64,000 nucleotides of DNA from Nansenia antarctica (GCA_963989245.1 OZ022347.1:41278558-41342557), one strand, 5' to 3'; counted from the first letter of the stretch, positions 35,244-47,693 are shown. Notes: generated from the letters alone by a model not told the origin. Numbers and translations: made by a program.

Positions 35244-36864
35244 AGCACTAATCCCCTCATCCCACCCTGCCTGAAAACCTCAACTATCATCCCAGTCCCG
35301 AAGAAAAGCACGGTGAGCTGCCTAAACGACTACCGCCCGGGGGAACTCACACCAATCATCATGAAGTGCTTCGAGAAACTAGTCTGGGCCCACATAGTCA
35401 CACGCCTCCCGCCCAACCTGGATCCATACCAGTTCGCCTACAGAGCCCACAGGTCCACAGAGGACACCATCGCGACGACTCTCCACTCCACTCTATCCCA
35501 CCTGGAGAGGGGAAACAGCTACGCGAGACTGCTCTTTGTGGACTTCAGCTCTGCCTTCAACACCATCCTTCCAGACAGGCTAGTGACCAAACTACTAGAC
35601 CTGGGACTATCACACTCTATATGTGCATGGATCAAGGACTTCCTGTCTGACCGCCCCCAGAGGGTGCGGGTGGGCTCCCACACCTCCACAGCCCTCAGAC
35701 TCAGCACTGGGTCCCCCCAGGGCTGCGTGCTAAGCCCCATCCTCTACAACCTCTACACCTACGACTTCACCCCCGTCCACCCCAGCAACTCCATCGTAAA
35801 GTTTGCAGACGACACCACCGTGGTGGGCTGCATCTCGGGGGGGACGAGGCGGCGTACAGGGATGAGGTAGAGCAGCTGAGCAAGCTGTGCAAGGTTAACA
35901 ACCTGCTGCTGAACCAGTCAAAGACCCAGGAAATCATCGTGGACTTCAGGAGGAAAAAATCTGAGGTCCAGCCCCTGCTCGTCGACGGAGGGAGCGTGGC
36001 GAGAGTCTCAACCCTCCGATTCCTGGGGGTGCACATACAGGATGACCTGTCCTGGAAGATCAACACAGCAGCCATCATCAAGAAGGCACAACAGCGGCTC
36101 TTCTTCCTGAGAGTCCTCAGGAAAGACCACATCGGACAGGAGATGCTGGTGACCTTCTACCGCTGCGCAGTGGAGAGCATCCTCACCTACAGCCGCAGAG
36201 AGGAATGCGCTACAGAGAGTTGTGAGATCGGCCCAGAAGATCACCGGCGCCCCCCTCCCCTCTCTGGAAGAGCTGTACAACACACGCTGCCTCAGGAAGG
36301 CCTCCAAGATCTCCAGAGACCCATCCCACCCTGGGTACAAACACTTTGCTCGGCTGCCCTCGAACAGGCGGTTCAGGACCATGTTCGCAAGGACAAACAG
36401 ACTGAAGCTCAGCTTCTACCCCAGGGTCATTCAGGCCCTGAACACAGCAAAGACCTAGGTTCTAGGCCCTGGACAATCTAGACAAATTGATGGCAGCTAC
36501 TAGATTGAAATCAAGTGTAATACTGAAACACAACTGTGTACATTTCAAACCTGCAAACTGCGACACTTTAAATGAATGTGCAATAACACTATGTGCAATA
36601 TGACAACCCTAGGGTACATAAGGTTCAGAGAATAGGAAATGTTAGAATAGGTATAGCATAGCATAGAGTACAGCACAGTGTTTTATTTGTATAGTATAGT
36701 ATAGTGGATAGTGTACATAGCCTTTATTTATGTAAACCAGCTCTTTTCCCTTCTTGTTTTTAGTTTTTTTTCTTCCTAGCACCAGGGGAGCCCTCCCAAA
36801 TGTAGTTGTTTGGTACCTGTACTATATCAATGACAATAAAGACCATTCATTCATTCATTCATTC
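35244..36864 (+). mobile_element. 5'-truncated non-LTR retrotransposon, reverse transcriptase pseudogene
   Basis: The copy starts inside the RT domain ([14 protein letters not shown]) and continues with [37 protein letters not shown] and the catalytic FADDTT box near 35802-35817. The frame then breaks by one base in a G-run at about 35836-35842. Coding resumes with FLGVHIQDDLSW and KKAQQRLFFLR. It breaks again near 36192, where codons between LTYS and NALQRVV are missing. It ends with NRLKLSFYPRVIQALN. The 3'UTR carries AATAAAG and a terminal (ATTC)n. This is a jockey/Rex-like clade element; the exact family is unsure. Confidence 0.92.
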
Positions 36865-36929
36865 AGGTTGAGATAGATTACACGCTGCCTCTGCCCCGTT
36901 CACTGCTGCCACCACACAGCACCCCCTCA

Positions 36930-37039
36930 CTCTCTCTCACTCTCTCTCGTTCGTGCTCTCACACTCTGTGTGTGTGTCTCTCTCTCTCCCTCTGTGTGTG
37001 TGTGTGTGTGCGTGTGTGTCTCTCTTTCTTGTTCGTGCT

Positions 37040-37078
<39 letters not shown>

Positions 37079-37085
37079 TCTCTCT
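36930..37085. repeat. (TC)n/(TG)n compound microsatellites
   Basis: Alternating TCTC and TGTG blocks, with GTTCGTGCTCTC repeated at 36948 and 37031. Confidence 0.9.
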
Positions 37086-37198
37086 TTCTCTCCAAGAGCC
37101 ACTTCACAGGCCTGCAAGTGGAATACTCAGGGTTCTTAGTTAGAATGTTCTAGTTTATTATGATCCTGAAGACAATGACCATGCTGTCCTCTCCATGA

Positions 37199-37775
37199 CC
37201 CCTCACCTCCGGTGTCCCCCTGGGCTCCGTCCTGGGGCCGTTACTGTTCTCCCTCTACACCAAACCCATTGGCTCATTAATCTCCTCACATGGTTTCTCC
37301 TACCACTGCTACGCAGACGACACTCAACTCTTCCTGTCTTTCCCCCCTTCAGACTCACAGGTGACAACACGGGTCTCTGCGTGTCTTGTAGCCCATTTCT
37401 GTGTGGATGTCAGCCCACCACCTCAAACTCAACATGAACAAGACTGAGCTACTCTACATCCCTGGGAAAGCCTGCCCTCTCCAACACGTCTCCATCACAA
37501 TAGAGAACTTTACAGTGACCTCCATGTCAGCCAAGACAAATTCTCCCATGTCACCCCTCTCCATGACCCACCTCTTCGTGCTGCACCTTAGCTGTCCCTC
37601 CTGAAGCCCCCGCTTCCTCCTGAAACACTTTATTTTGTCAGGTCTCATATCTTATGTATTAGTATGTCACTGTTGTTTTATCTCGACCGAGTACTAGTTT
37701 TTATTTGGTTAAAGTTTGCTATTGTTGTAAGTTGCTTTGGACAAAGGCGTCTGCTAAACACCCTAAATGTAAATA
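37199..37775 (+). mobile_element. L2 LINE fragment, RT domain plus 3' tail
   Basis: Encodes [17 protein letters not shown], then [10 protein letters not shown], with catalytic YADD at 37310-37321. After a frame change it encodes [20 protein letters not shown]. The C-terminal third is missing, and the sequence jumps to the L2 tail GTAAGTTGCTTTGGACAAAG with GCGTCTGCTAAA and AAATGTAAAT. Confidence 0.88.
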
Positions 37776-38865
37776 TAATACAGACAATCCAAATGATGAA
37801 GCAGCATTCACGACCGTAGTAATGACTCTACTTTCATCTCACCTAATCCCTTAACTCACAATCACTCACATCCTTGATTTAAACTTCTTTCCGGTACTTT
37901 TTTTTTTCTTTTTTCCCCCCGAAGCCGAGAGAGTTTTGAAATCCGTAATCCTGCTTCCATTACTGACTTAGGCCCGGCACTTGATTGAAAACTGAAAGTG
38001 CACTGAGAGTGAAGTCTGTCTCCTAAGCCTCCACACTACATTCAACACACCCTACATGGAGCTGGGGGGGGAGTTCTCCGAGCTCTCAGAGACTGTATGC
38101 ATTTCACACACGGATGCTTCCAGAGGTTTGACAGGTTCGCCATGGCAACGCTGAGATGTGCGTTAATCCATCTCTTCTGACGGGGCAGAGAGAGATCCGG
38201 CGTTAGAAGAACCGACAACCACATACTTTCTGAGACGCTCAGCGGAAGAAAAGAAAAAGAAGGAGAAGTCTTAAGAGACAGGAATCCGTTCCATGATGGA
38301 AACCTTGTTACTGCCAAGAACTCCATTATGACATCACGGCTGGGTGGAACCAACATGGATTAAATTAATCCTGGTTTAGACTTAATCTAGGGTTTAGTAA
38401 ATCTAGGTTTAACTTTGATTTGTTTTATCAATTGAAAACATAGATGAACCCAGAGACATCCTGATGTACCAGAGAGTTTAACACCTACTGCTTAAAGCAG
38501 ACGAGTCACTGCCTTTTACCTGATAAGGAAGGTTGGGAGATCAGGTAAGTTATGTTCTCTCTTCTCTGCATCATATGATGACACAGTGCTGCTTTTTAAA
38601 ACAACCTGCCAGGAAGCCAATCTGCATGGCAATGAGACAGCAGACAACATTGAATAGAGAGGAAACACACACACACCCTGGCACACACACACACACACAC
38701 CAGAGGAATGGGAGCAGGGAATCCCAAATCTACATTAGATAAGAGGGATGTTTCAGCTGGTTAATGAACACATAGCACGTGGCTGCCCCCCGCCTGGTCC
38801 TCTCTCTGGGAGACTCTGGGAGAGGAGACACACAGAGAACCAGTCACTAGAGATACACTTCTCTC
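37776..38865. other. no gene seen
   Basis: Holds a T-run near 37899 and a short ATCTAGG/TTTAGTAAATCTAGG repeat near 38385-38410. A short AC tract lies at 38684-38700. Confidence 0.5.
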
Positions 38866-39478
38866 AATCACCCCAGTACACTCCCAGCTACCCCACTACA
38901 CTCCCAATCACCCTGTGTTCTCTCAATTACCCCGCTACAACCCCACTACACTCCCAGCTACCCCACTACACTCCCAATCACCCTGTGTTCTCTCAATTAC
39001 CCCGCTACAACCCCACTACACTCCCAACTACCCCAGTACACTCCCAGCTACCCCACTACACTCCCAACTACCCCACTACACTCCCAATCACCCTGTGTTC
39101 TCTCAATTACCCCGCTACAACCCCACTACACTCCCAACTACCCCACTACACTCCCAACTACCCCCACTACACTCCCAATCACCCTGTGTTCTCTCAATTA
39201 CCCCGCTACAACCCCACTACACTCCCAACTACCCCCACTACACTCCCAATCACCCTGTGTTCTCTCAATTACCCCGCTACAACCCCACTACACTCCCAAC
39301 TACCCCACTACACTCCCAACTACCCCCACTACACTCCCAATCACCCTGTGTTCTCTCAATTACCCCGCTACAACCCCACTACACTCCCAACTACCCCGCT
39401 ACACTCCCAATTACCCCAGTACACTCCCAATCACCCTGTGTTCTCTCAATTACCCCACTATACTCCTAATTACCCTGT
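38866..39478. repeat. higher-order minisatellite
   Basis: Short units (CCCCACTACACTCCCAACTA) are nested in a longer block containing TCACCCTGTGTTCTCTCAAT and TACCCCGCTACAACC. The longer block recurs at about 66-115 bp spacing. Confidence 0.94.
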
Positions 39479-39779
39479 GTTGTAGAATCCTGTAGAGGGG
39501 AGGAGGATCTCTCCTGCTCCTGAGAAAGCAGCGATGATGCAAGGTGGAGAACCTGAACACCCCAGAGAGCTGCCATGTGTCAGGGGGGGTCCTGTTTCAG
39601 CTACGCCCCGGGGGGCAGGGGGGGTCCCACGGGTACATCTCAGGCAGACGTCGGTGTAAACAGCCGAGCCTTAAAGGTCCACAGACCAAGGTTCAGGGGA
39701 GCTGCCTTAAGCCTTAACCAGTGTTGCTCTGAAGCTCTCCTGCCTTGGAAACCACCAGTCTGTCTGTTCATCAGGCACA
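39479..39779. other. no gene seen
   Basis: Unique sequence with G-rich patches. Open frames crossing it run into AC repeats. Confidence 0.45.
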
Positions 39780-39855
39780 CGAGCATGCGAATGCACACAC
39801 ACACGTGCCCGCAGACACACACACACACAGGACTCTCCACAGAGGTGTGGCTCCC

Positions 39856-39892
<37 letters not shown>

Positions 39893-39903
39893 ACAGACAC
39901 ACA

Positions 39904-39935
<32 letters not shown>
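39780..39935. repeat. (AC)n tracts separated by a short duplicated spacer
   Basis: CTCCACAGAGGTGTG occurs at 39834-39848 and again at 39938-39952, flanking two AC tracts. This looks like duplication of an AC-plus-spacer unit. Confidence 0.88.
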
Positions 39936-39936
<1 letters not shown>

Positions 39937-39952
39937 CTCTCCACAGAGGTGT

Positions 39953-40535
39953 GCCTCAAGGGCAGAGCTGGCTGAAGCTGCCTGGCGTGTGATGAAGAGG
40001 TTGACAGTGACTCTGCCTGCAGGGCTGCAGGACCAGAGGGCCTCTAGCAGGGAGACCTGGACTGTTTTAGCTGAGCTGTCAGCCAGGCGGCTTTGGAGGC
40101 AGACAGTCCAGCTCTATTTCAAACTCCACATATTTCTGCCACCCTGCCCCCCCCTCCGTCCCCGTGCCCCCCCCTCCTCCTCTCTGCTAAGAACGCTGAC
40201 AGTCTGGCCGGGGGCCTCTCATAAATACAGGAGGGATATTTTCTGTTTTCAGCCTACCTCACCCTCCACAGCCTCCCTCAGCCAGCTAGCTAGATCCCCT
40301 GGGGTCCTTCAGCACGGAGGTCAAAGCCGCTCTCCTCTGGATGAAGCTGACACCACAGTTGACCCCTGACCCCGTCTGCCACACAGGGAACCTCCTAACT
40401 CCATCTCTGCCTAAACCCCCCTACTTCCTCTGTGCCTCTCTGCCAAAGCTGCTATTTCAATCCTGAAGATAAAATAGATGTGAGGAGGGTGTGCCAAGCA
40501 CAGGGACCTCTCTCTTCCTCAGGGTTAGTTAGTCT
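39953..40535. other. no gene seen
   Basis: C-rich patches near 40148-40180. The reading frame over it is not recognised. Confidence 0.45.
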
Positions 40536-40800
40536 AGTGTTAAAGTGTTAGTCTAGTGTTAAAGTGTTAGTCTAGTAATATAGTGTTAGTCTAGTGTTAA
40601 AGTGTTAGTCTAGTAATATAGTGTTAGTCTAGTGTTAAAGTGTTAGTCTAGTAATATAGTGTTAGTCTAGTGTTAAAGTGTTAGTCTAGTAATATAGTGT
40701 TAGTCTAGTGTTAAAGTGTTAGTCTAGTAATATAGTGTTAGTCTAGTGTTAAGTGTTAGATGGTCTAGTGTTGTTAAAGTGTTAGTTGGTCTAGTGTTAA
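40536..40800. repeat. 38-bp minisatellite, about 7 copies
   Basis: Two half-units alternate: TGTTAGTCTAGTGTTAAAG and TGTTAGTCTAGTAATATAG. Confidence 0.95.
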
Positions 40801-41510
40801 ACCATATACACCATCTCTGTAGGGTGTAGTTAATGAGCATTAGTGAGAAATGTAATCGGTTCGTGTTGCAATCGCTCAGAGAGCAAAACACATTTGGATG
40901 ATTGCCTGGATAACTGTTAGGAATGAATACGCATTGTTGCTTTTTAACCCAGCAGTGAACTTTTAAAATGATTGATCTAGTGTGTTAGAGAGAACGTTCA
41001 CATCAGAGAGCCTCAGAGACTCTCTTTCCTACAGTACAATCCTGAAGGAAACAATGGGGAAATATATTATTCTTGATGTGGAACTGAAACAAACCGTGCA
41101 GGATTGCAATTTGCTTTGCCACACACAGAGAAAACCAGAGAGACAGAGAGGGAGAGAGAGAAACTAGAGAACACTGACTAGAAAGAAAAGGAAAACCAAA
41201 CTGTCACGGTTTTGATCATAAGAGAAGATAATAAAAAAAACAGCTTAAAGCAGAATTCCTGGCCTTAAATCATATTTGATTGAATTATTAATTCCCTGCC
41301 CTCTCAAACCGTGGCTGTCCAAACACAAAGCGGAGGCCCTTCTAAATAATCTTGTCCAGCCAGTCCACGGCGACGGGCTGTCAACATAATTAGCTTTACA
41401 CAAATGGGAGCCGACTGCCTGAGGTAACGACCGATGCAGATTTATTAAGCCTGAGTGTGTTTGTGGCCAGAAGTGTGATGTCGGCATGACGTGGCGTCAG
41501 ACGGGCGGAT
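40801..41510. other. no gene; repeat-free block
   Basis: 40830-40985 is unique sequence with TTAATGAGCATTAG and AAATGATTGATCTAG and could be a conserved intronic element. No frame of note. Confidence 0.35.
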
Positions 41511-41885
41511 AAGATGGATAGGGTTAGGGTACGGAGACCCCAAAGACTCTCTGGTCTCTGGCTGTGTGTGTAGATGGATAGGGTTAGGGTACGGAGACCC
41601 CAAATACTCTCTGGTCTCTGGCTGTGTGTGTAGATGGATAGGGTTAGGGTACGGAGACCCCAAAGACTCTCTGGTCTCTGGCTGTGTGTGTAGATGGATA
41701 GGGTTAGGGTACGGAGACCCCAAAGACTCTCTGGTCTCTGGCTGTGTGTGTAGATGGATAGGGTTAGGGTACGGAGACCCCAAAGACTCTCTGGTCTCTG
41801 GCTGTGTGTGTAGATGGATAGGGTTAGGGTACGGAGACCCCAAACACTCTCTGGTCTCTGGCTGTGTGTGTAGATGGATAGGGTT
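41511..41885. repeat. 60-bp minisatellite, left block of 6 copies
   Basis: Period is exactly 60 bp: GATAGGGTTAGGGTACGGAG, ACCCCAAAGACTCTCTGGTC, TCTGGCTGTGTGTGTAGATG. The copies differ by only one or two bases. The array is interrupted by a LINE at 41886 and resumes at 42734. Confidence 0.97.
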
Positions 41886-42733
41886 CCCCAACATGGGAAG
41901 CCTGTCCACCCTTGTCAGACCACATGTCAAGAACCTCGGTGTCATCTTTGACTCCGAGCTTAACCTTGACCGACAAGTGAGCTCCGTCGTGAAGGCATGC
42001 CTATACCAACTACGCATCATAGCCAAGATCAAGTCCTTCCTCACCCCCAGCGACCTGAGGAGGGTCGTCCTCATGCTTATATCATCTAGGCTCGACTACT
42101 GCAACTCACTATATGCGGGACTTCCTGATAAGACCATCTACCGCCTGCAGCTAGTCCAAAATGCCGCTGCCAGGCTGGTGTCAGGCACCAAAATGAGGGA
42201 CCACATCTCCCCTGTCCTCATCTCCCTTCACTGGCTCCCAGTGAAGAAGAGAGTGAAGTTCAAAATCTGCACCTTTGTTTTTAAAGCTCTCAACAGTCTC
42301 GCCCCACCTTACATCAAGGACCTCCTGGACCAGTCTACCTCCTCAAGGCCCAGACCCAGGCTCAGGTCCGACGCCCAACTCAGCCTGAGGGTCCCACGTA
42401 CAAACCTCAAGAGGAAGGGTGACCGTGCCTTTGCGGTGATAGCACCGACCCTGTGGAACGCGCTCCCTTCTGCCATCAAGTTTGCCCCCACTCTGGACTC
42501 CTTTAGAGCCAAGTTAAAAACCCACCTCTTCCAAAATGACATTCCCTAAATCTACTCCCTATTTGTTGTGAATTGTATGCCTGAGTTTTACGTTTAAGTC
42601 GTCTGTGTCTGATTGCTTTCTGTGTTCCTTGTCTTTGTCTTTATCTGTTCCTTTACCCGGGCTGCGCCCCGGGCCGATGTAAAAGTTGGATGGGGGGCGC
42701 ATTATAAATGAAATTAACATAACATAACATAAC
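41886..42733 (+). mobile_element. 5'-truncated CR1/L2-like LINE inserted in a minisatellite
   Basis: Encodes, without interruption to a stop at 42547-42549, the C-terminal part of an RT ORF: NLGVIFDSELNLD, SSRLDYCNSLYAGLP, QLVQNAAARLV, LHWLPVKKRVKFKI and GDRAFAVIAPTLWNALPS. A short 3'UTR follows and ends in three AACAT units. AGGGTT at 41880-41885 is repeated at 42734-42739, giving a 6-bp target duplication. The intact remaining frame fits a recent insertion. Confidence 0.93.
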
Positions 42734-42846
42734 AGGGTTAGGGTACGGAGACCCCAAAGACTCTCTGGTCTCTGGCTGTGTGTGTAGATGGATAGGGTTA
42801 GGGTACGGAGACCCCAAAGACTCTCTGGTCTCTGGCTGTGTGTGTG
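42734..42846. repeat. 60-bp minisatellite, right block of about 2 copies
   Basis: Same unit and register as 41511-41885, continuing after the LINE. The last copy breaks off after CTGTGTGTGTGG. Confidence 0.96.
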
Positions 42847-43241
42847 GCGCTCTGAGCCGCTGTGTTAGCATTGCTAATTAGCCATAATTTAGTGCTTTCT
42901 CCATCTCTCTCCCGGGGCCTGACAGCTATAGCCTTCGGTATATTTATGCAAAGGTTATTTGGAGACATTAAAAATCCAATTACAACATTGCCAAGGCTTT
43001 ATGTGAATTCTAACGAGGCTTTTGATCGCCACTCAGCGGTCTTCAGAAGCCAGAGCCGAGCTCACAGATGTTTGACACGTAACTGTACCGCAACCTGACC
43101 AACAGCAACATGACTAACTGTGATCCCCACAACACGTCACATGACCAGAGTCCACAGTCACTCTGGGATCTCTCAGAACACCGTAACCCCAACACTGTTC
43201 AGGTGTGTTACACAACAAGGTTCAGTACCAGGCCTGGTACA
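42847..43241. other. no gene; candidate conserved block
   Basis: 42868-43040 is repeat-free, with TTGCTAATTAGCCATAATTT and TATTTATGCAAAGG. This composition is typical of vertebrate developmental enhancers, but that is only suggestive. Confidence 0.35.
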
Positions 43242-43640
<399 letters not shown>

Positions 43641-45173
43641 AATAAGCTAGCTAAACACAATATCAGAGTGCATCAGACACATTCAGCCTCACAGTCAGGA
43701 CACGTAATCGTTCCGCTCCTTCCAGGGCTGCTGGGTATGACAGCATGCAGCACGGTCATGAATATTTACCTTCTCACAAACCGCCGTACATCCTGCCACA
43801 CGTTGTGGCATAAAGGTGTACACACGCTCAGGACCTAACTGGTCTGATACAGAGACAGGAAAAACAAACGCTTAACCACTGTGTGCTGTGGAGCGGGTCT
43901 GAACTCAGGGCAAACAGACCCACGTGTGTCTTTGCTTTACAGCTTCATGTTCAGGCCCGGCTGTGGGCAGGAAAACCCTCAGAAGAACCTAACACACACA
44001 CACACACACACACACACGAGGCCTTTCCACCGACACACGTGGAGTCAGACTGAGAGGAAATCAGCCCAGCCAATATTGCCCACAACCTAAGCGTTGTTAG
44101 CTCTACCAACAGAGGACCTACACACACATACATAAATGTATTTATTAGTGAAGGCCTATTCAAGCCATATCATATACCATACATGCATGTCCTTAGAAGT
44201 CATACAACCCATGTTAATGAACCATAGATGAAAGATGAACTTTACATGTTGTCAAACATCAGAAGGAGATCAAAAGGAATCCACACGTATGAAGTAATCT
44301 ACTCTACTTCATTATGATGTCATCTCTCCTCTACTTCATCTGATCTAAAGTTCATGACGGTCGTTACTGTACTGGGCCTCTATAACGAACCCAAATTAAC
44401 CCACTGAAACATGGAAATATGCCTTGCTGGCACATACTGTACATGACCAGCCCTAATCATCAACTCCACATACACCCCCATTATGTAATGACCAACCCCC
44501 CCCCCATTCTGCAATGACCACATCCCCCAAAGAGTGGAATGAGGATAAAGTCTCCATGTTTCTGGAGCACACTGTGGACAGCATGTCACTAAATGAATGA
44601 AAACATGAAACATGGAAACATGGGTAATTGAATATCTGCTCTGTGGACAAACTGGCTCAGCCCATCCAGCCTTGATCAAAGCCTCATACAGCCTTGACAT
44701 TTAGCTGCTGGACGGGGCTGTTTCTCATTAGCCCCCCTGATTAGAAGTGGGGGAGAGAGAGAAGGGAGGTGGGGGAGGATGGGGGGGGAGAGAAAAGGGA
44801 GGTGGGGGAGGATGGGGGGAGAGAGAGAAGGGAGGTGGGGGAGGTTGTGGGGGAGAGAGAAGGGAGGTGGCGGAGAGAGCAAGTGAGAGTGTTTCAACCA
44901 GCTAATGGCTGAGCCCGTGAACAGGTGGACGTCTTATTAAACGTCCAGGCCTCGTCTCGTTGCTAAGGCTGCCAAGTATGCAACCGTACCTGCAGACATG
45001 ATGACAGGTTGGGGGGGGGCGCTGGAGGGGAGGGGGGCTGGGGATCCAAAGAGTTGAGGTCACTGGTGGGGAGTGAGGGTGAGGGGGGGTTAGGTATGTT
45101 GGTGTGATCATGCTACTGGTGGGGGAGAGGAGGTCCAGAGAGTTAGTCATGCTAGAGTATGAGTATGAGTATT
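43641..45173. other. no gene seen; short repeats
   Basis: (AC)n at 43992-44018. A fragment CACAACCTAAGCGTTGTTAG at 44080-44099 matches the SINE at 24.2 kb. AGAGAGAAGGGAGGTGGGGG units lie at 44752-44875. Confidence 0.6.

Positions 45174-45232
<59 letters not shown>
45174..45232. repeat. (TG)n microsatellite
   Basis: About 28 pure dinucleotides. Confidence 0.97.
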
Positions 45233-45233
<1 letters not shown>

Positions 45234-45300
45234 GTGACCATGGTAAAGTACTTAGTACTGTTGGGGGGTGGGGTCATGCTAGAGTACTGCAGATGATCAC

Positions 45301-45570
45301 GGACTTAGAACCAGTGTAACATAGATCATTAATTAGCTTATTAAAGCCTTAGAACCAGTGTAACACAGAGATCATTAATTAGCTGATTAAAGCCTTAGAA
45401 CCAGTGTAACACAGAGATCATTAATTAGCTTAATAAAGCGTTAGAACCAGTGTAACACAGAGATCATTAATTAGCTTAATAAAGCGTTAGAACCAGTGTA
45501 ACAGAGATCATTAATTAGCTTAATAAAGCGTTAGAACCAGTGTAACAGAGATCATTAATTAGCTTATCAA
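45301..45570. repeat. 45-47-bp minisatellite, 6 copies
   Basis: Unit TTAGAACCAGTGTAACACAG plus AGATCATTAATTAGCTTAATAAAGC-like sequence. Each copy carries an ATTAATTAGCTTA core. Confidence 0.94.
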
Positions 45571-45645
45571 AGCCCCTTTTTGGTTTGTAAGAGGAAGCAA
45601 CACAGCATCACCGCCGGCCTTACAAGCTTCCTCTCCCCTCCTCAT

Positions 45646-45739
45646 AGAACAGTCTAGAACGCTCCAACAGTCTAGAACGCTCACAACAGTCTAGAACGCT
45701 CCCAACAGTCTAGAACGCTCCCAACAGTCTAGAACGCTC
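45646..45739. repeat. 19-bp minisatellite, 5 copies
   Basis: Unit CAGTCTAGAACGCTCCCAA. Confidence 0.92.
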
Positions 45740-45974
45740 CTCCCTTCACCTAATCTGCTTCCCTGGTCTCAGTATAAATGTGATTTACCACACGACAGAT
45801 AATAACGGCCTTATCTGGGCCGCGGTGATGAGCGTGAATTAAACATAAGCCCCGCCCCCTCGCCTTGAGGAGTTTCTAAACACCCAGACTGAGTGGAGGT
45901 TAAAGCCTGGGCACTGTGTACACAGAGCCCCCTGCTGGTGAGTCTGAATCTCTCTGACTACATATGTGACATGA

Positions 45975-46106
45975 TGTCCTACAGGAGACAGTGTGTGTGG
46001 AGGAGACACCAGGTTGTCCTACAGGAGACAGTGTGTGTGGAGGACACACCAGGTTGTGACATGTCCTACAGGAGACAGCGTGTGTGGAGGAGACACCAGG
46101 TTGGCT
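45975..46106. repeat. 40-46-bp minisatellite, 3 copies
   Basis: Unit TCCTACAGGAGACAGTGTGT plus GTGGAGGAGACACCAGGTTG. Confidence 0.92.
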
Positions 46107-46181
46107 CGTGTCAGAATGGGGCAACAGGCGACACGAGGAGAACATCTTTGAGCTGCAACATCTTGTTCTGCAACAAGAACA

Positions 46182-46237
46182 TCTTGGAGCACTTTGAGCT
46201 GCAACGTTTGCAGGAAAAGCTCTACAAATAAAACGTT

Positions 46238-46283
<46 letters not shown>
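46182..46283 (+). mobile_element. LINE 3' terminus, copy 3, with (ATT)n
   Basis: TTGGAGCACTTTGAGCTGCA, then GGAAAAGCTCTACAAATAAA and an ATT microsatellite. This is the last 50 bp of the family at 25.7, 32.6 and 55.7 kb. Confidence 0.8.
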
Positions 46284-46284
<1 letters not shown>

Positions 46285-47162
46285 CTAAACCTCTAGTGGT
46301 GGGGTAAAGAGAGAGAAGATACTGCTTAAACTCCTGCTACAGTGTGGAGTATAACTGCTACTACTGATTCTCCTCAGTCACACACGCAGCAGCCTACTAA
46401 AGGTCTCTTGGACAGTTAAGAGATCGCTGAGGAGGGGAGAGTTCTGTAACGAGTGTGAGGAGGAGAGGAGGAGAGACAAGAGGAGTCGTTGCTGTTCGTT
46501 TTCATTGTGTCTTAATCATGAAGCTGGGAGAGTCTCAGAGAGAAACCAGCAGCCTTCCATCTGTTTATGACATCATGTCTATGACATCATGTTTATGACA
46601 TCATGTCTTGATTCTGTCATTGCCAAACAAACATCATACAACATTACACCCTCAAACTGATGTAACAGTGTTCATTAATAGTAATGTACCGTAGGCTAGC
46701 CCTAGCTTGACTCTTGACTTGGTCTACAGACAAGGACAGCTTACTATGGGACAGGGAATTATACAGTATTATATGTAAAGTCTACAAATCTAATGAGACA
46801 TCACAACATGGTCCAGGTAGCTCTTGTGCTGCATGTTAACAGAAGTATGTATTGTCTAATCAAAACCGTGTGACATCAACACAGTAATCACTAATGAGTC
46901 AAAGAACAAAGCAACAAGTTGCTTCTCCTCCAGAGGTTTCTTGTCTACGCTCAGAGAGTCTGGTCAGAGTGTCTAGTTGGAGACAAACGACTTCTAGTTG
47001 GATAGTATTCACCTGGTTAACCACCTCACCTGGTTAACCACCTCACCTGGTTAACCACCTCACCTGGGGGGGTTTCCTAGTGATGACCCCAGGACAGGAC
47101 AGGACGATACTGAACTAAATAACATTCCTTCTGGCTACCCAACCCTGATCGAACCATCGATG
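46284..47162. other. no gene seen
   Basis: GACATCATGTCTAT triplet at 46567-46607 and CACCTCACCTGGTTAAC triplet at 47012-47065. The rest is unique. Confidence 0.5.
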
Positions 47163-47370
47163 CGTCTCTAGAGAACGAGCAACACTGTGTTAATGTTCTC
47201 CTATGAGCATCACTGTGTTAATGTTCTCCTATGAGCATCTCTGTGTTAATGTTCTCCTATGAACACCATTGTGTTAATGTTCTCCTATGAGCATCTCTGT
47301 GTTAATGTTCTCCTATGAGCACCACTGTGTTAATGTTCTCCTATGAGCATCACTGTGTTAATGTTCTCCG
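47163..47370. repeat. 28-bp minisatellite, 7 copies
   Basis: Unit GAGCATCACTGTGTTAATGT plus TCTCCTAT. Confidence 0.95.
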
Positions 47371-47399
47371 ATGAGGCGCAACTTGTTGAAGCATCTGAA

Positions 47400-47693
47400 C
47401 AGTGGTGGACTCAGGCTGTTTGAAGGGCAGGGGCGAAAAGAAAAAAAGGGCACCTACTGCACAACATGGGACCCCATCAGTGCACATGGTCATGGTTAGA
47501 CCATTGGAAGGGCAGCCAATAGGGCACATCCTCTAATTTTGCCACTCAAAAGGGCACTTTAGTGCGACATTTTTCAACTGTGGGGGCACATGGTCAAATT
47601 TAGACCATTGGAGGGGCACCAGTAGGGCACATCCTCTCATTTTTGCCACTCAAAAGGGCACTTAAGCGAGACGTTTTTCAACCGTGGGGGCAC
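47400..47693. mobile_element. dispersed-type repeat with internal 104-bp tandem duplication
   Basis: Starts CAGTGGTGGACTCAGG, an hAT-like CAGTG start. Two tandem copies of about 104 bp (47479-47589 and 47584-47693) share TTTAGACCATTGGA-GGGCA, AGGGCACATCCTCT, TTTTGCCACTCAAAAGGGCA and TTTTTCAAC-GTGGGGGCAC. I see no matching right terminus, so the class is uncertain. It lies about 50 bp inside intron 1 from the exon 1 donor. Confidence 0.55.

Noticed and set aside
35313..35870. A host gene encoding a reverse transcriptase-like protein
   Set aside because: Truncated, frameshifted and ending in a LINE 3'UTR with an (ATTC)n tail, with another 3' copy at 8591. It is a retrotransposon pseudogene.
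38748..39485. 245-codon Pro/Thr/Leu frame
   Set aside because: Entirely a translation of a higher-order minisatellite.
41491..41885. Upstream in-frame extension of the LINE ORF into the 60-bp repeat
   Set aside because: The 60-bp unit happens to be in frame with the LINE. The true LINE boundary is at 41886, marked by the AGGGTT duplication.
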